A stretch of 64,000 nucleotides of DNA, taken from positions 620,001-684,000 of the forward strand of contig CAWFLL010000002.1 of the NCBI GenBank assembly GCA_963816785.1, in the 5' to 3' direction. Positions 1-8,731 of this stretch are shown in pieces. The notes below the pieces were generated by a model. That model saw nothing but the letters and a program-made list of their open reading frames with translations. It was not told the DNA's origin and did no database searches. A program made the position numbers and the translations under genes. Position 1 is the stretch's first letter. Each line of letters opens with the position of its first letter. This stretch comes from VRUE01 sp963816785. Lineage in GTDB: Bacteria > Actinomycetota > Thermoleophilia > Solirubrobacterales > 70-9.

Positions 1-62
1 CGGACGACGTCGATGAGTCGGCGGGCGACTCCGACCAGGCGGGCGACTCCGAGCAGGACTGA
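1..62 (+). CDS. C-terminal end of an upstream gene, probably ribosomal protein S1
   Basis: The frame is open from the window edge to the TGA at 60-62. Only the last 19 residues are visible: a strongly acidic tail in which AGDS(D/E)Q occurs twice. This is too little to identify a protein by itself. In actinobacteria the gene just upstream of coaE is usually rpsA, and actinobacterial S1 proteins often end in such acidic tails, so S1 is inferred from position and composition. The stop lies 9 bases before the coaE start, which suggests cotranscription. Confidence 0.45.
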   Translation, partial: DDVDESAGDSDQAGDSEQD

Positions 63-71
63 GCGGCGGCC

Positions 72-656
72 GTGGCGGGGCCGCTGAAGATCGGCCTCAC
101 CGGCGGCATTGCGGCCGGCAAGTCGGAGGCTCTGGCCGCGTTTGAGCGGCTTGGAGCAGCGACCATCTCCAGCGACGCACTCGTCCACGAGCTGCTCGAC
201 TCCGAGCCGCTGCTGGGCAGGCTGACCGAGCGCTGGGGTGATGAGATCGCTCCAGACGGGATCGTCGATCGCGGGCGGGTGGGCGAGATCGTCTTCGCCC
301 AGCCGGAGGAGCTCACCTGGCTGGAGTCGCAGATCCATCCCCTGGTCGGAGTCCGGATCGGAGGCTGGCTCGCGTCCCTGCCGGAGGACACCGAGGTCGC
401 GGTGGTCGAGGTCCCTCTCCTGTTCGAGTCCGATATGGAGGGCGTCTTTGACACCACCGTCGCGGTCATCGCCTCCGACCCGATCCGCCGAGCCCGCGCT
501 GAGGCCCGAGGACATGCCCTCGTCGGGGAGCGCGAGGCCCGCCAGCTCGCCCAGGGCGAGAAGGCCTCCCGAGCCGAGCACGTGGTCGAGAACGAGGGAA
601 CGATCGAGGACCTGGAGCGCGAGCTGTCCACCCTGGTCGCGAAGCTTCAGGGATGA
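72..656 (+). CDS. coaE: Dephospho-CoA kinase
   Basis: It catalyses the last step of coenzyme A synthesis, ATP-dependent phosphorylation of the 3'-hydroxyl of dephospho-CoA, in the cytosol. The N-terminus has a classic P-loop, GGIAAGKS at residues 11-18. An aspartate in the SSDALVHELL segment follows, and the VVEVPLLFES segment is typical of the family. At 194 residues it has the normal length for a single-domain enzyme. The GTG start at 72 is the first in frame after the upstream stop. The stop overlaps the next gene by four bases. The pantothenate genes at 18.5-20.7 kb supply the same pathway but are not adjacent. Confidence 0.95.
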   Translation: MAGPLKIGLTGGIAAGKSEALAAFERLGAATISSDALVHELLDSEPLLGRLTERWGDEIAPDGIVDRGRVGEIVFAQPEELTWLESQIHPLVGVRIGGWLASLPEDTEVAVVEVPLLFESDMEGVFDTTVAVIASDPIRRARAEARGHALVGEREARQLAQGEKASRAEHVVENEGTIEDLERELSTLVAKLQG

Positions 657-1231
657 AGCGCGGGGCGAGGCGCCGGCGACGCCTGCTCGTCGCCGGCAGC
701 CTCGGCGCCGTGGCGGTGGTGGCTCTGGCGCTCGGCCTCTCGGGGAAATTCGGCGACGTGATTCAGGAGCTGACCCTGCCTCTGCGCCACGAGGACATCA
801 TCCGCCAGCAGGCGGAGGACAAGGGCGTTGACGCTTCGCTGATCGCCGCCGTGATCTACGCTGAGTCCCGCTTCCGCGACCAGACTTCTCATGCGGGGGC
901 GCGGGGACTGATGCAGATCACGCCGAGCACCGCTAACGAAATCGAGCGACTGAGCGGGGGCACGACGTTCAAGCTCGCCGACCTCTCCGACCCGGACATC
1001 AACATCCGCTACGGGACCTTCTACCTGGCGGAGATGCTGGACCGCTTCGATGGCAGCGAGGTAGCGGCGCTGGCCGCCTACCACGCCGGGCCGACCGCGG
1101 TCGAAGAATGGGGAGGCGGCTCGCTGGGCGTGGAGGACGTCCCCCTGGAGGAAACCCGCGACTACGTCGCCGAGGTCCTCGACAAGCAGCGCGATTACCG
1201 CGAGCAGTACGCCGAGGAGCTGGGATATTGA
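653..1231 (+). CDS. Membrane-anchored lytic transglycosylase (SLT domain)
   Basis: It cleaves the glycan strands of peptidoglycan, producing 1,6-anhydro ends. After a basic N-terminus there is one hydrophobic segment at about residues 11-30, a signal anchor. A goose-type/SLT lysozyme domain follows at about 44-185. The likely catalytic Glu71 sits in YAESRF, followed by the family hallmark GARGLMQITP and a later AALAAYHAGP block. The ATG overlaps the coaE stop (ATGA), so the two are probably translationally coupled. The 192 residues fit the short, Slt70-C-terminal-like members. No LysM or other wall-binding module is visible. Confidence 0.88.
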   Translation: MKRGARRRRRLLVAGSLGAVAVVALALGLSGKFGDVIQELTLPLRHEDIIRQQAEDKGVDASLIAAVIYAESRFRDQTSHAGARGLMQITPSTANEIERLSGGTTFKLADLSDPDINIRYGTFYLAEMLDRFDGSEVAALAAYHAGPTAVEEWGGGSLGVEDVPLEETRDYVAEVLDKQRDYREQYAEELGY

Positions 1232-2598
1232 GCGTGCCCAGGCGCCCTGGCGTGACCGCCCTCGCCGTCGCGGTCGGCCTCGTGCTGGCCGACTCCTCGA
1301 TCGTCGTCCTGGCGCTCCCGGACATCTACCGCGAGCTGGACACGGGTGTCGCCGGCGTGACCTGGGTCCTGATCTCCTTCAACCTGGTGATGGCGCTGGC
1401 CGCCCTGCCCGCGGCGCACATCGCCCGCCGGGCCGGGCCGGGTCGGGCTGCGGCCATCGGGCTCGCGGTCTTTGCGGGTGCCTGTCTGGCCTGCGGCGCG
1501 TCAACTGAGCTGAGCACGCTGATCGCGGCCCGCTGCGTCCAGGCGCTCGGGGGGGCGACCGCTGTGACGGCGGTGCTTGAGCTGCTGCCGGCCACGGTCG
1601 GATCGGAACGGCGCGCTGTCTCGATCTGGGCGATCGCCGGGGCGACCGGGGCCGCGCTCGGCCCCGCGGTCGGCGGCCTGCTGACCGAGCTCGTCTCCTG
1701 GCAGTCGATCTTCCTCCTGCAGGTGCCGGTGGCGCTGCTGGCCGGCATCCCGATCCTCGCCGTTGCGAGGCACGAGGCTGCGACCGGCGTGATCGAGTCG
1801 GAGTTGAGGCTGACGGGGCGCCCCCATGTGCTCGCCAACCTCGCACTCGCGATGATCTCGGCGGCGATCGCCGCGGCGTTGTTCCTGCTGGTGCTTCTGC
1901 TGATCGAGGGGTGGCGGCTGACGCCGATCGGGGCGGCGATCGTCGTCTCGGTGATGCCCCTGGCGGCGCTGCTCGGCTCCCGCCTCGAGCCGTCGGTCCC
2001 GAGCTCCCGCGCCCGTGCTGCTGCCGGGGCGATCCTCGTCTCCGGCGGCCTCGGCGGGCTGGCGTTGCTGCCGAAGGCGGAGGTCGCGCTGACCGTGCCG
2101 CCCCAGATCCTGGTCGGGGTCGGGCTTGCACTCGTCCTCTCGGCCCTGACCGAGACTGCGCTGCAGGGGAGGTCGCCGCAGGCGATCCATGGCGGCTGGA
2201 CGATTTCCGCCCGCCACGCGGGGGTCGCCCTCGGGTTGGTCATCCTCACGCCCGTCTTCACCTCCGACATCGCCGACCAGCGACGGGACGCGATCGACGC
2301 CGGCACCGCGGTCGTCCTCGACTCAAGGGTCGACCCCGTCCTGAAGCTGGAGCTCTCGCAGCGGATCGAGGACCGGCTCGCGGACGAGCGGGGCAGGGTC
2401 CCGACGATCGGCCCGGCCTTCGAACCGCTCCCGGACGATCCCGAACAGCGGCTCGAGGTGCTGCAACTGCGCAGCGAACTGCAGGATCAGCTCGACCGCG
2501 GCGCGACCCACGCATTCAGCCCCTCGTTCGGCATCGCCGCTCTGCTCGGCCTGCTCGCCCTGGTGCCGATCGCCTTCGCCCGTAGAGTGGATCTCTGA
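1228..2598 (+). CDS. MFS transporter, drug:H+ antiporter-like
   Basis: A 456-residue polytopic protein with many hydrophobic helices; the pattern suggests the 14-helix DHA2 type. The segment GPAVGGLLTELVSW matches the antiporter 'motif C' glycine/proline pattern in helix 5. A large polar loop before the last helix (about residues 375-430) carries charged helical sequence. The substrate cannot be inferred. I chose TTG at 1228, which overlaps the upstream TGA by four bases; GTG at 1234 is the alternative. The open frame extends further upstream, but that part lies inside the transglycosylase gene and has no transporter character. The next gene starts three bases after the stop. Confidence 0.8.
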   Translation: MSVPRRPGVTALAVAVGLVLADSSIVVLALPDIYRELDTGVAGVTWVLISFNLVMALAALPAAHIARRAGPGRAAAIGLAVFAGACLACGASTELSTLIAARCVQALGGATAVTAVLELLPATVGSERRAVSIWAIAGATGAALGPAVGGLLTELVSWQSIFLLQVPVALLAGIPILAVARHEAATGVIESELRLTGRPHVLANLALAMISAAIAAALFLLVLLLIEGWRLTPIGAAIVVSVMPLAALLGSRLEPSVPSSRARAAAGAILVSGGLGGLALLPKAEVALTVPPQILVGVGLALVLSALTETALQGRSPQAIHGGWTISARHAGVALGLVILTPVFTSDIADQRRDAIDAGTAVVLDSRVDPVLKLELSQRIEDRLADERGRVPTIGPAFEPLPDDPEQRLEVLQLRSELQDQLDRGATHAFSPSFGIAALLGLLALVPIAFARRVDL

Positions 2599-2600
2599 CC

Positions 2601-3125
2601 ATGACCGCGGAGCGTCGAGGGCAGATGCTGGTCGGGGTCGCGATCGCGGTCTCGCTGGTGCTGGTCGGTGTGTACCTCGCCGCCGGGGGCACCTCCTACG
2701 CGCCGGCGAAGACCCAGGACCCCTGCAAGCACCGGCCCTGGCGCGACCCCGAAGGGATCGAACAGATCACCGAGCAGTTCACGCTCTCGGCGCTCGACGG
2801 CGCCGCCTGCAAGCTGGGCGTCACGCGCGAGACCCTCGCCCAGGCGCTGGCCACCCCCGAGTCGCGGGAACGATTCACCGAGCGCTACGGGATCTCCGAC
2901 CCGGAGCTGGCCCGGGCAATTCGGGCCGGGCTCCTGCGCGCCGTCGACGATGCCGAAGGGGCGGGCGCGCTCAGCCCGTTGGTGGCAGCACCGCTGCGGG
3001 CGACCGTGCGCAGCATCCCCCTCGATCAGGCGATCGAACTGATCCAGGACGCCCGCTCGCTGCTCGACAGCGCCGAAGGCTTCCTCGGCCCCGCCCAGGG
3101 CCTGTTGGAACAGTTCCTCCCCTAA
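2601..3125 (+). CDS. Hypothetical single-pass membrane protein
   Basis: 174 residues, family not recognised. One hydrophobic segment at about residues 9-30 should anchor it in the membrane with the remainder outside. The exported part has two cysteines (about residues 41 and 70) that could form a disulfide. It then has mostly helical, charged sequence and ends in a leucine-rich amphipathic tail. It starts three bases after the MFS stop, so it probably shares that transcript. Coding potential looks real from its wobble G/C and operon position; the function is unknown. Confidence 0.6.
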   Translation: MTAERRGQMLVGVAIAVSLVLVGVYLAAGGTSYAPAKTQDPCKHRPWRDPEGIEQITEQFTLSALDGAACKLGVTRETLAQALATPESRERFTERYGISDPELARAIRAGLLRAVDDAEGAGALSPLVAAPLRATVRSIPLDQAIELIQDARSLLDSAEGFLGPAQGLLEQFLP

Positions 3126-3148
3126 GCCGCCCCTGGACGCGGGAACGA

Positions 3149-3178
3149 GGGCCTGTCCATATCTGTTTCTTCAGGCCC
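3149..3178. terminator. Inverted repeat between convergent genes, possible terminator
   Basis: A perfect 7-bp inverted repeat (GGGCCTG at 3149-3155, CAGGCCC at 3172-3178) flanks a 16-base loop containing CCATATCTGTTTCTT. It lies 24 bases after the stop at 3125 and before the end of the convergent DoxX-like gene, so it could end transcription from either side. There is no T-tract. The loop sequence also occurs in the dispersed repeats at 33963 and 41107. Confidence 0.4.
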
Positions 3179-3202
3179 GAGTGTGAGCGGAGGAGGCGGC
3201 GT

Positions 3203-3571
3203 TTATCTCTTGGTTGCGCGCCAGACCCAGAGCATCGCCAGCGGCTGCAGCGCCAGCCGGGCCCACAGCGCCCAGCGCGGCACCCGGTCCAGATCGAGGC
3301 CACGGACCTGCTCCGGGTTGACCGCCATGTGGACGTTGGCGGGGAAGACGGCGACCAGCAGCGCCAGCAGCCACCAGCGGGCGAAGCGGCGGGTGCGTCG
3401 CGGGACCACCGCGGCGCCGCCGGCGATCTCCGCCAGCCCGCTCACGATCACCGTCTCGCGATGGCGCGGGAACGATGGGGGCATGATCGCCTCGTAGCTG
3501 CGGGGGATCACGAAATGCATGGTCCCGGCGAACGTGAAGAAGCCCGCCAGCGCCTTCTGGGAGCGCGTCAT
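3203..3571 (-). CDS. DoxX-like membrane protein
   Basis: A 122-residue protein with about four hydrophobic helices, matching the small DoxX/DoxD-like family. The opening KALAGFFTFAGTMHFVIP resembles the family's first helix. The next helix is the glycine-rich SGLAEIAGGAAVV, and FPANVHMAVNP follows later. DoxX proteins are linked to redox and thiol chemistry in some actinobacteria, but this subgroup has no assigned role. The ATG at 3571 faces away from uvrB, leaving a 79-base divergent intergenic region. Confidence 0.75.
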   Translation of the reverse strand: MTRSQKALAGFFTFAGTMHFVIPRSYEAIMPPSFPRHRETVIVSGLAEIAGGAAVVPRRTRRFARWWLLALLVAVFPANVHMAVNPEQVRGLDLDRVPRWALWARLALQPLAMLWVWRATKR

Positions 3572-3650
3572 CGGCAGCGCAGTCTTCCAGGCCCTGCGAT
3601 GCGGCGCGTCGCCAGCTTAGGGGGAGTGAGGCGCCCGCTATGGTCATCCG

Positions 3651-5648
3651 GTGCCTGACTTCCAGCTGAATCCCGCCTATGCGCCGACCGCAGACCAGCC
3701 TGCCGCGATTGCTGGGCTGGCCGAGGGCCTGGAGGCGGGGGAGGCGTTCCAGACGCTGCTCGGCGCGACCGGGACCGGCAAGACCTTCACGATGGCGGCG
3801 ACGATCGAGGCCGTGCAGCGGCCCTCGCTCGTGATCGCGCACAACAAGACCCTCGCGGCGCAGCTCTGCAACGAGTTCAGGGAGTTCTTCCCCGACAACG
3901 CGGTCGAGTACTTCGTCTCCTACTACGACTACTACCAGCCGGAGGCCTACGTCCCGGCCCAGGACCTGTACATCGAGAAGGACTCCTCGATCAACGACGA
4001 GATCGACCGGCTTCGCCACGCCGCCACCGCGGCGCTGTTCGCCCGCCGCGACGTGATCATCGTCGCCTCGGTCTCCTGCATCTACGGGATCGGCTCGCCC
4101 CAGGTCTACAACGAAAAAATGCAGCTGTTCAAGGTCGGCGAGGAGATCGACCGCGACGAGGTGCTGCGGAAGCTGGTGAAGATGCAGTACCAGCGCAACG
4201 ACTCGGCGCTGGGGCGCGGGACGTTCCGCGTCCGCGGCGAGGTGCTGGAGATCATGCCCTCCTACGCCGAGTCGGCCTACCGGATCGCCCTCTTCGGCGA
4301 TGAGATCGAGGCGGTCCAGCACTTCGACCCGCTGACCGGCGAGATCCTCGACGAGATCGACCACGTCTCCGTCTGGCCCGCGTCCCACTACGTGACCAAG
4401 GACGAGACCCTGGAGCGGGCCGTCGAGGAGATCCGCGCCGAACTCGTCGCCCGCACCGCCGAGCTGGAGGCGGAGGGCAAGCAGCTCGAGGCGCACCGCC
4501 TGCGGCAGCGAACCGCCTACGACATCGAGATGCTGAAGGAGATCGGGTTCACCTCGGGGATCGAGAACTACTCGCGGATCCTCGACGGCCGCCCGCCGGG
4601 CAGCCCCCCGCACACCCTGATCGACTACTTCCCCGACGATTTCGTCGTCTTCGTCGACGAGTCCCATCAGACGATCCCGCAGCTCGGCGGCATGTACGAG
4701 GGGGACCGCTCGCGCAAGCAGACGCTGGTCGACTACGGCTTCCGGCTCCCCTCGGCGATCGACAACCGCCCCCTGAAGTTCGGCGAGTTCCTCGACCGCG
4801 TCAAGCAGCTGGTGATGGTGTCTGCGACCCCGGGGCCCTTCGAGCGGGCCGAGTCGAACCGTGTCGTCGAGCAGATCGTCCGCCCGACCGGGATCATCGA
4901 CCCCGAGATCGATGTGCGCGAGACGAAGAACCAGATCGACGACCTGATGAACGAGATCAGGGCCCGGGCCGACGCCGGCGACCGGGTCCTGGTCACGACG
5001 CTGACCAAGAAGATGGCCGAGGACCTGACCGCCTACCTGCTCGAGTACGGGATCCGGGTCCGCTACCTGCACTCGGAAATCGACACCCTCGAGCGGATCC
5101 AGATCGTCCGCGACCTGCGGCTCGGCGAGTACGACGTGTTGGTCGGGGTCAACCTGCTGCGCGAGGGCCTCGACCTTCCGGAGGTCTCCCTGGTCGCGAT
5201 CCTCGACGCCGACAAGGAGGGCTTCCTGCGCGGGGAGACCAGCCTGGTGCAGACGATCGGCCGCGCCGCCCGCAACGTAAACGGGACGGTGCTGATGTAC
5301 GCCGACCGCGAGACCGAGGCGATGGCGGCGGCGATCCGCGAGACCGACCGCCGCCGGGAGATCCAGCTCGCCTACAACGAGGAGCACGGGATCACCCCGG
5401 AGACGGTGCGCAAGGGGATCTCCGAGATGGCCGAGTTCCTGGCGATGGAGGACAGGGCGCCGCGCAAACGGCGGGCGCGCCGGTCGGGCGAGTTCAAGGA
5501 CCCCGAGGAGCTGGAGCGCTCGATCGTCGCCCTCGAGGAGGAGATGCTGGCGGCCGCCGACGACCTCCGCTTCGAGGAGGCGGCGCGGATCCGCGACGAG
5601 CTGAAGGAGCTGCGCCGGGACCTCGACGGGATGCGCGCCGGCGCCTGA
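3651..5648 (+). CDS. uvrB: UvrABC excision nuclease subunit B
   Basis: UvrB is the helicase-like damage-verification subunit of nucleotide excision repair: it receives DNA from UvrA and recruits UvrC. The Walker A motif GATGTGKT is at residues 38-45. The DNA-inserting beta-hairpin YYDYYQPEAYVP is at 91-102, the Walker B-like box is DESH, and motif VI is QTIGRAARN. A C-terminal UVR motif for UvrC binding (EELERSIVALEEEM onwards) is at about 620-658. The 665-residue length is normal. The GTG start gives the standard MPDFQLNPAY-like beginning. No SOS box was seen upstream, unlike uvrA. Confidence 0.97.
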   Translation: MPDFQLNPAYAPTADQPAAIAGLAEGLEAGEAFQTLLGATGTGKTFTMAATIEAVQRPSLVIAHNKTLAAQLCNEFREFFPDNAVEYFVSYYDYYQPEAYVPAQDLYIEKDSSINDEIDRLRHAATAALFARRDVIIVASVSCIYGIGSPQVYNEKMQLFKVGEEIDRDEVLRKLVKMQYQRNDSALGRGTFRVRGEVLEIMPSYAESAYRIALFGDEIEAVQHFDPLTGEILDEIDHVSVWPASHYVTKDETLERAVEEIRAELVARTAELEAEGKQLEAHRLRQRTAYDIEMLKEIGFTSGIENYSRILDGRPPGSPPHTLIDYFPDDFVVFVDESHQTIPQLGGMYEGDRSRKQTLVDYGFRLPSAIDNRPLKFGEFLDRVKQLVMVSATPGPFERAESNRVVEQIVRPTGIIDPEIDVRETKNQIDDLMNEIRARADAGDRVLVTTLTKKMAEDLTAYLLEYGIRVRYLHSEIDTLERIQIVRDLRLGEYDVLVGVNLLREGLDLPEVSLVAILDADKEGFLRGETSLVQTIGRAARNVNGTVLMYADRETEAMAAAIRETDRRREIQLAYNEEHGITPETVRKGISEMAEFLAMEDRAPRKRRARRSGEFKDPEELERSIVALEEEMLAAADDLRFEEAARIRDELKELRRDLDGMRAGA

Positions 5649-5673
5649 GGCTCCATCTGAGAGCATCAGGCCG

Positions 5674-7113
5674 GTGACGATCTGCGAGCAGATTGGCGAT
5701 TGGACGGCTGGCCTCGGAGTTGACCAGCTTCCCACCGGCGTCCGCGAGCGGGCTGAGCTGCAGGCGCTGAGCATCGCGGCTGGAAGGGCGGCAGGAGAGA
5801 AGGATGCCGCCCCGTTTGCCGCGGTCGCCCCCGATGGGCCGGTCGGCGATATCTATAGGTCGGCCGCCGCCTCGATCGCCCACGACTGGGACGACTACCT
5901 GTTCATGGGCCACACCGGCCACTCGGCGGTGCCTGCCGCAGCCGCGTTCAGCGCCGATTCGGAGCGCGCACTGCTCGCCCGCATCGCCGCCAACGAGGTG
6001 GCGGGGCGGCTCGGGGCGGCGCTGTTCCTCGGCCCCCACAACGGCCAGTTCTGGGCCTCGATCCATTCTGCCTCGGCGGCGGTGGCGGGAGCCGTCGGGC
6101 TGGGCCTCGACGCCAAGCGGACTGCCCAGGCGCTGGCGATCGCCCTCTACCAGCCGCCCTACGGGATGTGGCCCGGTTTCATGGGCCCGCAGAGCAAGCT
6201 GTTGACCGCAGCCGAGCCGGCCGCAGCCGGAGCCCGGGCGGCACTGCTGGCCGCCGACGGCGTCAGCGGCGCGCTCGACGTGATCGAGCACCCGCGTGGG
6301 GTGCTCGCCAACCTCTCCTTCGCGCCACGCCCGGCGATGTTCGGCGGCCTCGGGGAGGTATGGCTGACCGACACCCTCGCCTTCAAGCGCCTGCCGGGCT
6401 GCGCCTACCTGCAGTCCATCGGTGAGGCGGCCTGCGCGTCCGGAGTCGATGCGGGCGCTGTGGTAGGGATCGAGATCGACGCCGGCTGGCTCACCTGCGA
6501 GATGGAGTCGCTTGGGGCCGGCCCCGACCTCTCACCGGTGAGGGTCAACTTCTCGGCCCGGCTCAGCGTGGCGATCGCGCTGATCGCCGGCAGGCTGACC
6601 CCGGCCGAGATGGACCCGGCCTGGCTCGCCGAAAACGAGACGACGATCCGCCGGCTCGCGGCGCGGGTGCGCCTGCGCCACGACCCTGCGCTGACCGCGC
6701 AGACGCTGCTCGGCACGGTCAACGCCGGCGCCTTACCGGACGACGTCGGCCTGCGCGACCTCCTGCGGATCCGCCGCCGTCTCGGCGACGTGAACATGAA
6801 TGAGGCCAATCCCGGCCCGGCGCTGCTGCGAGCAGTCGCCGCCGACTCCCGCCTGCGTCGGGCCCTGGGCAGCTCGCTGCGGGCGCGGCTGAGCGGGCGG
6901 GCTGGGGCCGGCGGAGTCGACGAAATCGACGTCGAGAGGCTGCGAATGTCCTTTCCGAGCCGGATGCAGATTCGGCTCCACGAGGGCACAACCAGGGATG
7001 TCGAGGGCACCGAGCCCGGCTCCTGCGGGCGGCCCCTCGACGAGCAGCGCGCGGTCGTCGAGGAGAAGCTCGAGATCGCCGGGCTCGGCGTCCCGGCCCC
7101 CGCCCGTCCCTGA
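5674..7113 (+). CDS. MmgE/PrpD family protein
   Basis: 479 residues. The family fold is that of 2-methylcitrate dehydratase (PrpD) and related cis-aconitate decarboxylase-type enzymes. Visible features are the all-helical N-terminal domain with HTGHSAVPAAAAF, NEVAGRLGAAL, PHNGQFWASIHSAS and a DTLAFKRLPGCAYLQS stretch, where family members place an active-site lysine and a histidine-rich segment. Here PGCAY replaces the usual His-containing version. No prpC or prpB lies nearby, so a methylcitrate role is not supported and the substrate is open. The GTG at 5674 begins 26 bases after uvrB. Confidence 0.8.
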   Translation: MTICEQIGDWTAGLGVDQLPTGVRERAELQALSIAAGRAAGEKDAAPFAAVAPDGPVGDIYRSAAASIAHDWDDYLFMGHTGHSAVPAAAAFSADSERALLARIAANEVAGRLGAALFLGPHNGQFWASIHSASAAVAGAVGLGLDAKRTAQALAIALYQPPYGMWPGFMGPQSKLLTAAEPAAAGARAALLAADGVSGALDVIEHPRGVLANLSFAPRPAMFGGLGEVWLTDTLAFKRLPGCAYLQSIGEAACASGVDAGAVVGIEIDAGWLTCEMESLGAGPDLSPVRVNFSARLSVAIALIAGRLTPAEMDPAWLAENETTIRRLAARVRLRHDPALTAQTLLGTVNAGALPDDVGLRDLLRIRRRLGDVNMNEANPGPALLRAVAADSRLRRALGSSLRARLSGRAGAGGVDEIDVERLRMSFPSRMQIRLHEGTTRDVEGTEPGSCGRPLDEQRAVVEEKLEIAGLGVPAPARP

Positions 7114-7127
7114 CGCCACGCCGGTCG

Positions 7128-7622
7128 CTACCGACCCGCGGGGCCGTCCTCGCGGGCGCCGCGGCAGTAGGCGGCCATGTCCTGCGACCAGAACTCGATC
7201 ACGTTGCCGTCCAGGTCGGTGACGTAGATGGCCCGCCCCGGCCCGAGTTGGATCGGCCCCTCGACCTCGGCTCCCGCGGCCGTGATCCGCTCCGCGATCG
7301 CCTCCAGCTCGGTATCGGCAACCGCGAAGGCGAGGTGAACGTGGGCGCCGCCGCGACCGCCCGCGATGCCGGTCTGCGGTGTCCAGAGCCCGAGCCGCGC
7401 GCTGTTCCCGATCAGGTACCAGTAGCGATCGCTCCGACCCTCACCGTAGAGGGTCTCCTCAAAGCCCAGTAGGTCGCGGTAGAAGGCCCGCGACGCCTCC
7501 AGGTCGGAGACCTCGAGGACCAGCTCGGAGATGCCGGTGACCGGCGGTGGGGTGTGAGAGCTCGATGGCGGAACCGGGCCGAGCCTATCCGGTGGGCTGG
7601 TCGAGGAAGCGCAGGACGGCAA
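7128..7622 (-). CDS. VOC superfamily (glyoxalase/bleomycin-resistance-like) protein
   Basis: A vicinal oxygen chelate fold of about 125 residues (about 30-155). ISELVLEVSDLEASRAFYRDLLGF is split here as the ISELVLEV strand and SRAFYRDLLGF helix. The HVHLAFAV metal-site strand follows, and YVTDLDGNVIEFW is a near-textbook C-terminal VOC ending. His and Glu in these blocks would bind a divalent metal. Substrate unknown. The only in-frame start before the domain is TTG at 7622. It lies within the 3' end of the response-regulator remnant, so this gene probably once followed it on one transcript, and the start is weakly supported. Confidence 0.8.
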   Translation of the reverse strand: MPSCASSTSPPDRLGPVPPSSSHTPPPVTGISELVLEVSDLEASRAFYRDLLGFEETLYGEGRSDRYWYLIGNSARLGLWTPQTGIAGGRGGAHVHLAFAVADTELEAIAERITAAGAEVEGPIQLGPGRAIYVTDLDGNVIEFWSQDMAAYCRGAREDGPAGR

Positions 7623-7975
7623 GTACCCGCCGGTGGTCCTCGCTGCTGGTGGAGAGGTCGAGCTTGGAGAAGATGCCGGTCACGTGCTTCTCGACCGCGC
7701 GCTCGGTGACCACCAGCTCGCCGGCGATCGCGGCGTTGGAGCGGCCCTCCGCCATCAGGCCAAGCACCTCGCGCTCACGGGGCGTCAGGTCGTCGAGGGG
7801 GTCATCGACGCGCCTGCGGGCGAGCATCCGGGAGACCACCTCAGGGTCGAGGGCCGATCCTCCCGCTCCGACTCGGCGTACGGCGTCGGTGAGCGAACTG
7901 ACGTCCGCGACCCGGTCCTTGAGCAGGTAGCCGAGCCCCTCGGCGCTCTCGGCAAGGAGTTCGCTCTGTTTAACC
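7585..7975 (-). pseudogene. 5'-truncated NarL/FixJ-type response regulator remnant
   Basis: In one frame, reading from about 7975 down, the sequence encodes the end of a receiver domain: ELLAESAEGLGYLLKDRV, then a linker with GSALDPEVVSRML. A complete LuxR-type helix-turn-helix follows (LTPREREVLGLMAEGRSNAA... to RRVLAVLRFLD). The first about 80-90 receiver residues, including the phosphorylated Asp, are missing. The similarity stops where the divergent thioredoxin-like gene begins at 7984. A GTG at 7839 could still give an 84-residue stand-alone HTH protein. No partner histidine kinase is nearby. The best reading is a remnant left by a deletion or recombination. Confidence 0.72.
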
Positions 7976-7983
7976 TCAGTGCG

Positions 7984-8721
7984 ATGGCGATCGATGTCAG
8001 CGAAGGGACCTTCCAGCGCGACGTGATCGAGCGCTCAGGCGAGATCCCGGTCGTCGTCGACTTCTGGGCGGAGTGGTGCGGCCCGTGCCGGACCCTGACC
8101 CCGGCGCTCGAGGCTGCCGAGGAGGCGCGTGGCGGCAGGGTCCTCCTGGCCAAGCTCGACGTCGATGCCAACCAGGCGATCTCCGCCCGTTACGGGGTGC
8201 AGGGGATCCCCGCCGTGAAGGCCTTCCGCGATGGGGCTGTTGCCGCCGAGTTCGTCGGCGCCGTGCCCCGGGCGAAAGTGGAGGAGTTCTTCGACTCGCT
8301 GGTCCCATCGCGGGCCGACGAGCTGCTCGCGGCGGGCGATGAGCTCTCACTTCGCGAGGCCTCCGAACTCGAGCCGGATCGTGCCGACATCGCGGTGGCG
8401 CTCGCTCGTCAGCGGCTTGAGCGGGGGGCGGAGGACGAGGCGCTCGAAGCGGTCGAGCCACACGAGGGCGATTTCGCCGCGGAGGGGATGGCTGCCCGGA
8501 TCCGGCTGACGAAGGCCGGCGTCGGCACCGACGCCTTCGAAGCGCTCGACCGCGGCGACCGCGAGGCGGCCCTCGACGGGCTCCTGGAGGAGCTCGGCGA
8601 CGCGGGGGAGGACACGCGCGAGGACCTGCGCCGCGCGATCATCGGCATCCTCAGCGAGACCGACCAGGCCGACCCCTCTGCCCGCGAGTACCGTCGACGT
8701 CTCGCCGCCGCGCTCTACTGA
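7984..8721 (+). CDS. Thioredoxin-fold protein with C-terminal helical extension (CnoX/YbbN-like)
   Basis: 245 residues. An N-terminal thioredoxin domain (about 1-110) carries the redox-active WCGPC at residues 31-35 and the cis-Pro segment GVQGIPAVKAF. The C-terminal half (about 115-245) is helical and repetitive, resembling the TPR-like tail of YbbN/CnoX holdase chaperones. In that family the protein links thiol protection to chaperone delivery, but here the canonical CGPC suggests it is also an active reductase. I chose the ATG at 7984 (MAIDVSEGTF). The open frame upstream belongs to the opposite-strand remnant. Confidence 0.85.
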   Translation: MAIDVSEGTFQRDVIERSGEIPVVVDFWAEWCGPCRTLTPALEAAEEARGGRVLLAKLDVDANQAISARYGVQGIPAVKAFRDGAVAAEFVGAVPRAKVEEFFDSLVPSRADELLAAGDELSLREASELEPDRADIAVALARQRLERGAEDEALEAVEPHEGDFAAEGMAARIRLTKAGVGTDAFEALDRGDREAALDGLLEELGDAGEDTREDLRRAIIGILSETDQADPSAREYRRRLAAALY

Positions 8722-8731
8722 GAGCCGAGCC

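Noticed and set aside
3171..5774. An 867-residue minus-strand open frame over uvrB
   Set aside because: Entirely antisense to uvrB, with low-complexity Asp/Leu/Val/Arg composition and no family features.
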